A stretch of DNA of 9,674 bases from Rickettsiales bacterium (GTDB lineage Bacteria > Pseudomonadota > Alphaproteobacteria > TMED109), in the NCBI GenBank assembly GCA_002689905.1, contig NZIN01000003.1:1-9674 (forward strand). Reading direction: 5' to 3'. Positions 5,600-9,674 of the stretch are shown here, piece after piece. Position numbers and translations under genes: made by a program. Each line of letters begins with the position of its first letter. Positions within the stretch are counted from its first letter, which is position 1. A model generated the notes under the pieces. It made no database searches and was not told where the DNA came from. It worked only from the letters and a program-made list of their open reading frames with translations.

Positions 5600-7009
5600 T
5601 TACATCGCAATAGGTATATTATCAAACTTGTCAGCGTTATATAATATATGGACATAAATTGATGCAGCATATCCTAAAGCAATAACTGGTGTCCACTTAA
5701 GGTGTCCAAAAAAAGTATAATTACCTTTTGACTGCCCCATTAATGCCACGCCTGCTGCGGAACCAATTGATAACATACTTCCGCCAACTCCTGCTGTTAA
5801 AGTTGCTAATAACCACTGTCCTTCATCCATTGCAGGAAACATTGTCAAAACTGCATACATTACGGGAATATTATCAACTATAGCTGAAAGTATACCTACT
5901 AAAACATTTGCAAAAGTAGGACCTAGGTCAATATATGTTACTTCTGCAGTATATGCTAAGTAACCAAAAGCTGATAGACCTCCTACACACATTAATACAC
6001 CATAGAAAAAAAATAATGTATCCCATTCAGCTTTACCTACTTGAGTAAATATATCAAATTTTATCTCATTAGGTTTGGTTTTCTTTTTTAAATAAAATCC
6101 GAATAAACTTAAAACACCTAAACCAGATATCATCCCAAAAGTTGTTGGCATATGAAACTTTTGATGACTTATTACCGTTAAGGTAATTGTACCAAGAAAT
6201 AGAAGTATAGAAATTAAAGCCCCTTCTTTTAATTTAACTTTATCATCACTTTGTTTTGGACTTTCCTTAGGTATTGCAAAATACATAACTACAGCAGGTA
6301 TAATATAATTAACAGCTGAAGGAATAAATATACTAAAAAAACCAAAAAAAGGTATAACACCTTTTTGCCAAACCATTAGTGTAGTTATGTCACCAAAAGG
6401 AGAAAACGCACCACCTGCATTGGCAGCAATTACTATATTTATACAAGCTAAACAAATAAACTTTTTATTACCTTTGGCAACAGCCATTACTACTGCACAC
6501 ATTAAAAGAGCTGTTGTTAAATTATCAGCTATAGGAGATATAAAAAATGAAAGTATGCCTGTAATAATAAATATTTTTCTAAAATCAAATCCTCTATTAA
6601 CTAACCATGCTCTCAAAACTTCAAAAACATTTCTTTCAGTCATAGTATTAATAAACGTCATAGCGACTAACAAAAACATGAATAATTCAGCAAATTCTAA
6701 AAATACATGCCTAAATGTATAATTTATAGAATCATATGGTACTCCACTTTTTGTAGCAGTTATTGCCACAGCCATCCATATAACTCCTGAAGCGATAACT
6801 ACTGGTTTAGATTTTCTTAGATGACTAAACTCTTCAGTCATTACAAAAAAATAAGCTATAACAAATGTAGCTAATGAAAATATTGCAGGGCCACTCAGAA
6901 TCATTTTAAGGTTTAGTAATTCACCTCCAGCAGCAGCTGCATGAGATGTAGTAGCACTAATAGCTGTTAATAAAAAAAATATTATACCAGCAGTGATTTT
7001 ATTTATCAT
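5600..7009 (-). CDS. nhaD: NhaD-type Na+/H+ antiporter
   Basis: This 469-residue polytopic membrane protein matches the NhaD family of sodium/proton antiporters within the ion transporter superfamily. It begins with a signal-peptide-like stretch ending SHAAAA (about residue 26), as is common in NhaD. Hydrophobic segments follow throughout. Key family motifs are ISPIADNLTTALL (157-169), NAGGAFSPFGDITTLMVW (197-214), AIVDNIPVMYA (376-386) and GSAAGVALMGQSKG (416-429). The two Asp-Asn pairs (161-162 and 379-380) occur in the two inverted repeats and probably take part in ion binding. It would expel Na+ (or Li+) in exchange for H+ and help in pH and salt balance, or link to a sodium cycle. ATG 7009 has a good AGAGG 5 nt upstream. 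It follows a terminator and seems to have its own promoter. Confidence 0.93.
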   Translation of the reverse strand: MINKITAGIIFFLLTAISATTSHAAAAGGELLNLKMILSGPAIFSLATFVIAYFFVMTEEFSHLRKSKPVVIASGVIWMAVAITATKSGVPYDSINYTFRHVFLEFAELFMFLLVAMTFINTMTERNVFEVLRAWLVNRGFDFRKIFIITGILSFFISPIADNLTTALLMCAVVMAVAKGNKKFICLACINIVIAANAGGAFSPFGDITTLMVWQKGVIPFFGFFSIFIPSAVNYIIPAVVMYFAIPKESPKQSDDKVKLKEGALISILLFLGTITLTVISHQKFHMPTTFGMISGLGVLSLFGFYLKKKTKPNEIKFDIFTQVGKAEWDTLFFFYGVLMCVGGLSAFGYLAYTAEVTYIDLGPTFANVLVGILSAIVDNIPVMYAVLTMFPAMDEGQWLLATLTAGVGGSMLSIGSAAGVALMGQSKGNYTFFGHLKWTPVIALGYAASIYVHILYNADKFDNIPIAM

Positions 7010-7041
7010 TTATACCTCTTAATTAACTAATTCAAAAAAAT

Positions 7042-7047
7042 ATTATA
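7042..7047 (-). promoter_or_regulatory. Candidate -10 box for nhaD
   Basis: On the - strand there is a perfect TATAAT about 32 bases before the nhaD ATG and just after the terminator of the upstream operon. No clear -35 box is seen at the right distance; the position is occupied by the T-run of the terminator. Its place between a terminator and a start codon favours a real promoter. Confidence 0.4.
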
Positions 7048-7059
7048 ACTTTATTAGGC

Positions 7060-7095
7060 AAAAAAAAAAGGGTAAAGAATGAAATCTTTACCCTT
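7060..7095 (-). terminator. Rho-independent terminator after the iorAB-like operon
   Basis: An 11-bp perfect stem (7068-7078 with 7085-7095, core GGGTAAAGA/TCTTTACCC) closes a 6-base loop. On the - strand it is followed directly by a run of T (complement of the A run at 7060-7069). It lies about 34 bases after the stop of the molybdopterin subunit gene and separates it from nhaD. The + strand side lacks a T-run, so it acts in one direction. Confidence 0.9.
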
Positions 7096-7128
7096 AATTA
7101 TTAAAAAGTCTTAATATATATATATAGA

Positions 7129-9417
7129 TTAAGCTTCTCTCATAGCACTCTTGATCTTTTCCGGTGTAATTGGAAGTGATCTGACTCTAGCACCCACTGC
7201 ATTATCAATAGCATTTGCTATTGCTGGTGCAACAACTGTTGTTGCAGGCTCACCCGTACCAGCTGGATAATGACCATTTTGGATCAATACGGTTTCGATC
7301 TCCGGAACCTGATTTAATCTCATAGGTGTCCATGTGTCAAAGTTACCTTGCTCTATAGAACCATTTTTCATAGTCAATTTTTCATAAAGAGCTAGAGAAA
7401 TTCCATATAAAGCAGAACCTTCTATTTGTTTTCTGACTCCATCTGGATTTACAGCTGTTCCAACATCCATAGAAACAGTTATTTTCTTAACCTCAACTTC
7501 TCCTGAATTTGGATCAACTTTTACCTCTGCTACACAAGCAGTCCAAGTTGGTGATCCTCTTTCTTGAGAAGATACACATGCCAAACCCATTCCTTCATTC
7601 TTAGCTAGTGGCTTTACACCATAACCCGCCCTACCGGCAGCTACTAAAAGTGCATTTCTTAGTCTATGGGCTCCACCAACTGAATTTGGAGGCGTTCCAG
7701 CATTTTTTCCTGCAGCAGTCAAGTGATCTAATCTAAAAGCTAAAGGATCTCTTCCTGATTTCTTAGCCATTTCATCTAGATAACTCTCTACAGCCCAGAA
7801 TGTCCAAGAAGGAGCAACTGCTCTTAAAAAGCCAACTGGTAATGCCTTATCAGATAATTCATTATTAATAGATCTTACTTTGTGATTAGGTATGTCGTAC
7901 CAGTGATCAGATCCATTAGTTGAAAATTGGTCTACTTTTCCTTTTTTATCTACCGAATCAGGCATGAAACCAGGCGCTGCTCTTTTTGTTGACCAACCAG
8001 CTACAACGTCATGATTCATTGCTGTCATTCTTCCAAATTCCTCACCGCCTTCAATTACTTGGTAAGTTGGTGTTCTGTGGAAATCAAACATCATATCCTG
8101 TTCTCTGCTGTAAATAAGTTTTACAGGTCTTCCAGCAAACTTACAAACTTGAGCTGTCAGCACATGGCAGTCAGGCTCTGTTCTTCTTCCAAATCCACCA
8201 CCTGCATAATATTGATGACAAACTACTTTATCTGCCTCTACTCCCAATGCAGCAGCAGTATTACCTACAGCAAATGTGAATGACTGATGGCCTGAGTGAA
8301 TATGCATAATACCTTCTTTTTCGTATGCAACAGCATTCATTGGTTCAAGACATCCGTGATAAGCTATCTCTGTCTCATAAATTGCTGTATGCTTATTTTT
8401 TGCATTCTTCATACCTTTATCAGTGTCTCCTTCTAGCACCCATAAAAATCCTGCATTAGGATCTTTTTGAAGTCTAATTGATTCGTCTCTGATAGTTTTA
8501 GAGGAGGTATTTTTATTCTCACCTAAATCCCAATCAACTTTAAGTGCTTTAGCTGCTTTTTCAGCTGCCCAGTATGTTTCTCCGAGAGCCACAACATAAC
8601 CTGTATTTACCCTTGTAAAACCCTCTTTATTGACATAAGCACCAATGTATCCATCAATTTTCTTTGCAGCTGATTCGTCTACTGCCTTTGGTACAGCTCC
8701 ATATCTAGTAGGATTTTGTAAAGGTATAGCATAAATCATGTTAGGTACAAATACGTCTATTCCATATTTAGCTGATCCGTCTAATTTTGCTGGTAAATCT
8801 AAAGGCATTTTAGATTGTCCAACTATGCTATATTCACCAAAACTTTTAAGTTTAATAGATTTAATTTCCTCTTCACTAAAAGTTCTGTCTATAGTGTTTG
8901 TGCTTAGAATTTCCTTATAAGAAACTGACTTACTTCCATCAGCAGTATACACTCTACTACTCTTTGCATAACAGTTAGCTGGCATTGCTTTCATCATTTT
9001 AGAACCTGCTTCGATAAGTGCTATTCTAGCTGAAGCACCAACTCTTGAGTTTCTATCAAATGTCCAGTTAACTGACCATGATCCACCAGTAATGTGAAGA
9101 CCCCATGAAGCATGAGACTGTGGGTAGTCAACATTAACGTCATTCCAATCAATTTCTAGTTCTTCAGCAACTGCCTGCGCTAATGCAGTACCAACGTGTT
9201 GACCAATTTCACATTTAGTAATGTGCACGGTTGCTTTACCGTCAGCATCCATTGTTAGAAACTGTTGATGATCCCAGTTACCTGCAGCAATGGCTTTTGA
9301 AGCGCTATCTACATTAGGTAATACTGAGTAACCTATAACAAGACCTGCACCAGCAGCTGAGCCAACTAGTAGTTCTCTTCTAGAAAGTCCTGATAACTTT
9401 TTTATTTGCTTTGTCAT
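7129..9417 (-). CDS. iorB: Molybdopterin-binding subunit of an isoquinoline 1-oxidoreductase-like molybdenum hydroxylase
   Basis: This 762-residue protein is the large catalytic subunit of a xanthine oxidase-family enzyme, of the isoquinoline 1-oxidoreductase beta (IorB)/aldehyde dehydrogenase branch. A twin-arginine signal, LSRRELLVGS (11-20) plus a hydrophobic stretch, indicates Tat export to the periplasm. Cofactor motifs include LEPMNAVA (358-365), GGGFGRR (406-412), FLRAVAPSW (530-538) and the C-terminal GTGEPA (720-725) with Glu723 as the likely catalytic base, followed by APAIANAID. The enzyme hydroxylates a heterocycle or aldehyde with water as oxygen source; the true substrate cannot be inferred. 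GGAG lies 8 nt before the ATG, inside the end of the upstream gene. The gene is 3 nt downstream of the [2Fe-2S] subunit gene and ends in a strong terminator. iorB is used as a family name, not as proof of isoquinoline oxidation. Confidence 0.92.
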   Translation of the reverse strand: MTKQIKKLSGLSRRELLVGSAAGAGLVIGYSVLPNVDSASKAIAAGNWDHQQFLTMDADGKATVHITKCEIGQHVGTALAQAVAEELEIDWNDVNVDYPQSHASWGLHITGGSWSVNWTFDRNSRVGASARIALIEAGSKMMKAMPANCYAKSSRVYTADGSKSVSYKEILSTNTIDRTFSEEEIKSIKLKSFGEYSIVGQSKMPLDLPAKLDGSAKYGIDVFVPNMIYAIPLQNPTRYGAVPKAVDESAAKKIDGYIGAYVNKEGFTRVNTGYVVALGETYWAAEKAAKALKVDWDLGENKNTSSKTIRDESIRLQKDPNAGFLWVLEGDTDKGMKNAKNKHTAIYETEIAYHGCLEPMNAVAYEKEGIMHIHSGHQSFTFAVGNTAAALGVEADKVVCHQYYAGGGFGRRTEPDCHVLTAQVCKFAGRPVKLIYSREQDMMFDFHRTPTYQVIEGGEEFGRMTAMNHDVVAGWSTKRAAPGFMPDSVDKKGKVDQFSTNGSDHWYDIPNHKVRSINNELSDKALPVGFLRAVAPSWTFWAVESYLDEMAKKSGRDPLAFRLDHLTAAGKNAGTPPNSVGGAHRLRNALLVAAGRAGYGVKPLAKNEGMGLACVSSQERGSPTWTACVAEVKVDPNSGEVEVKKITVSMDVGTAVNPDGVRKQIEGSALYGISLALYEKLTMKNGSIEQGNFDTWTPMRLNQVPEIETVLIQNGHYPAGTGEPATTVVAPAIANAIDNAVGARVRSLPITPEKIKSAMREA

Positions 9418-9420
9418 AAT

Positions 9421-9674
9421 TTACGCTCCTTGCATAATTTCAGACGCCCTTTTAATAGCAGTCTTAATTCTGTTATATGTTATACATCTACAAATGTTAC
9501 CCTGCTGTGCATCAATAATCTCTTCTTCTGTTGGAGCAGAATTAGAATTTAAAAACGCAGCTGCATTCATCATTTGTCCAGATTGACAATAACCACACTG
9601 TGGCACTTCAATTTCTGCCCAAGCTTTTTGCACAGGATGATGACCATTTGCACCTAAACCTTCTATTGTTGTTA
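9421..9674 (-). CDS. iorA: [2Fe-2S] subunit of the molybdenum hydroxylase (iorA-like), 5' partial
   Basis: The last 83 residues of the small electron-transfer subunit are present; the gene continues past the window edge. The frame opens with TTIEGL, GHHPVQKAW, then PQCGYCQSGQ and NICRC. The four cysteines (CxxC then 31 residues then CxC) hold the helical-domain [2Fe-2S] cluster typical of this family. The first, plant-ferredoxin-like cluster would be encoded outside the window. Electrons from the molybdenum site in the large subunit would pass through these clusters. Such subunits usually have no export signal and are carried out by the Tat signal of the partner. The stop is 3 nt before the iorB-like start, so the two are one operon. 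No start is visible; the GTG at 9633 is internal. Confidence 0.93.
   Translation of the reverse strand, partial: TTIEGLGANGHHPVQKAWAEIEVPQCGYCQSGQMMNAAAFLNSNSAPTEEEIIDAQQGNICRCITYNRIKTAIKRASEIMQGA

Noticed and set aside
6387..6722. Open frame of 111 codons on the + strand inside nhaD
   Set aside because: Antisense to membrane-spanning nhaD sequence with clear NhaD motifs; no independent evidence.
8011..8283. Open frame of 90 codons on the + strand inside the iorB-like gene
   Set aside because: Antisense shadow covering the region that encodes GGGFGRR on the other strand.
8738..8920. Open frame of 60 codons on the + strand inside the iorB-like gene
   Set aside because: Antisense shadow with no family motif or ribosome binding site.

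Overview
The window is a stretch of very AT-rich bacterial chromosome. The best lineage clue is the small gene at 5185-5484. It encodes a homologue of the mitochondrial complex I accessory subunit NDUFS4, a family found in bacteria mainly in Alphaproteobacteria. Together with the low GC, short intergenic gaps, an NhaD-type sodium/proton antiporter and a molybdenum hydroxylase, this suggests a streamlined, probably aquatic or marine alphaproteobacterium. The lineage call is an inference from gene content; no marker gene such as rRNA is present.

Left part (1-1463, + strand): the 3' end of a DUF192 gene, a stand-alone ModE-type DNA-binding protein overlapping it by 8 nt, and a YdfG-like short-chain dehydrogenase. 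The dehydrogenase reading frame is broken at a run of 11 A. On the - strand, converging with it, are a small lipoprotein (1575-2009) and a 35-residue single-pass membrane protein (1460-1567). The stop codons of the small protein and the dehydrogenase overlap.

Middle part (about 2029-4430): an AT-rich gap, a lone SAM-dependent methyltransferase (+) and a convergent phytanoyl-CoA dioxygenase-like gene (-). They sit next to the 3' end of a tRNA-Arg(UCU) gene and look like accessory genes.

Right part (4434-9674, all - strand): in transcription order, the 3' end of a [2Fe-2S] subunit gene (iorA-like, cut by the window edge), a Tat-exported molybdopterin subunit (iorB-like), a strong intrinsic terminator, nhaD, tRNA-Pro(UGG), the NDUFS4-like gene, a single-domain rhodanese and, after a gap, tRNA-Arg. 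The iorA/iorB pair would form a periplasmic molybdenum hydroxylase. nhaD, the NDUFS4-like protein and complex I all concern membrane ion and electron transport, but no direct functional link can be shown from sequence.

I found no CRISPR array, transposase, integrase or clearly new defence-type system. The observations most worth checking are the A11 frameshift, the unannotated 35-residue membrane protein, the accessory methyltransferase/dioxygenase pair beside a tRNA, and the orphan ModE domain in a window that also holds a molybdenum enzyme.
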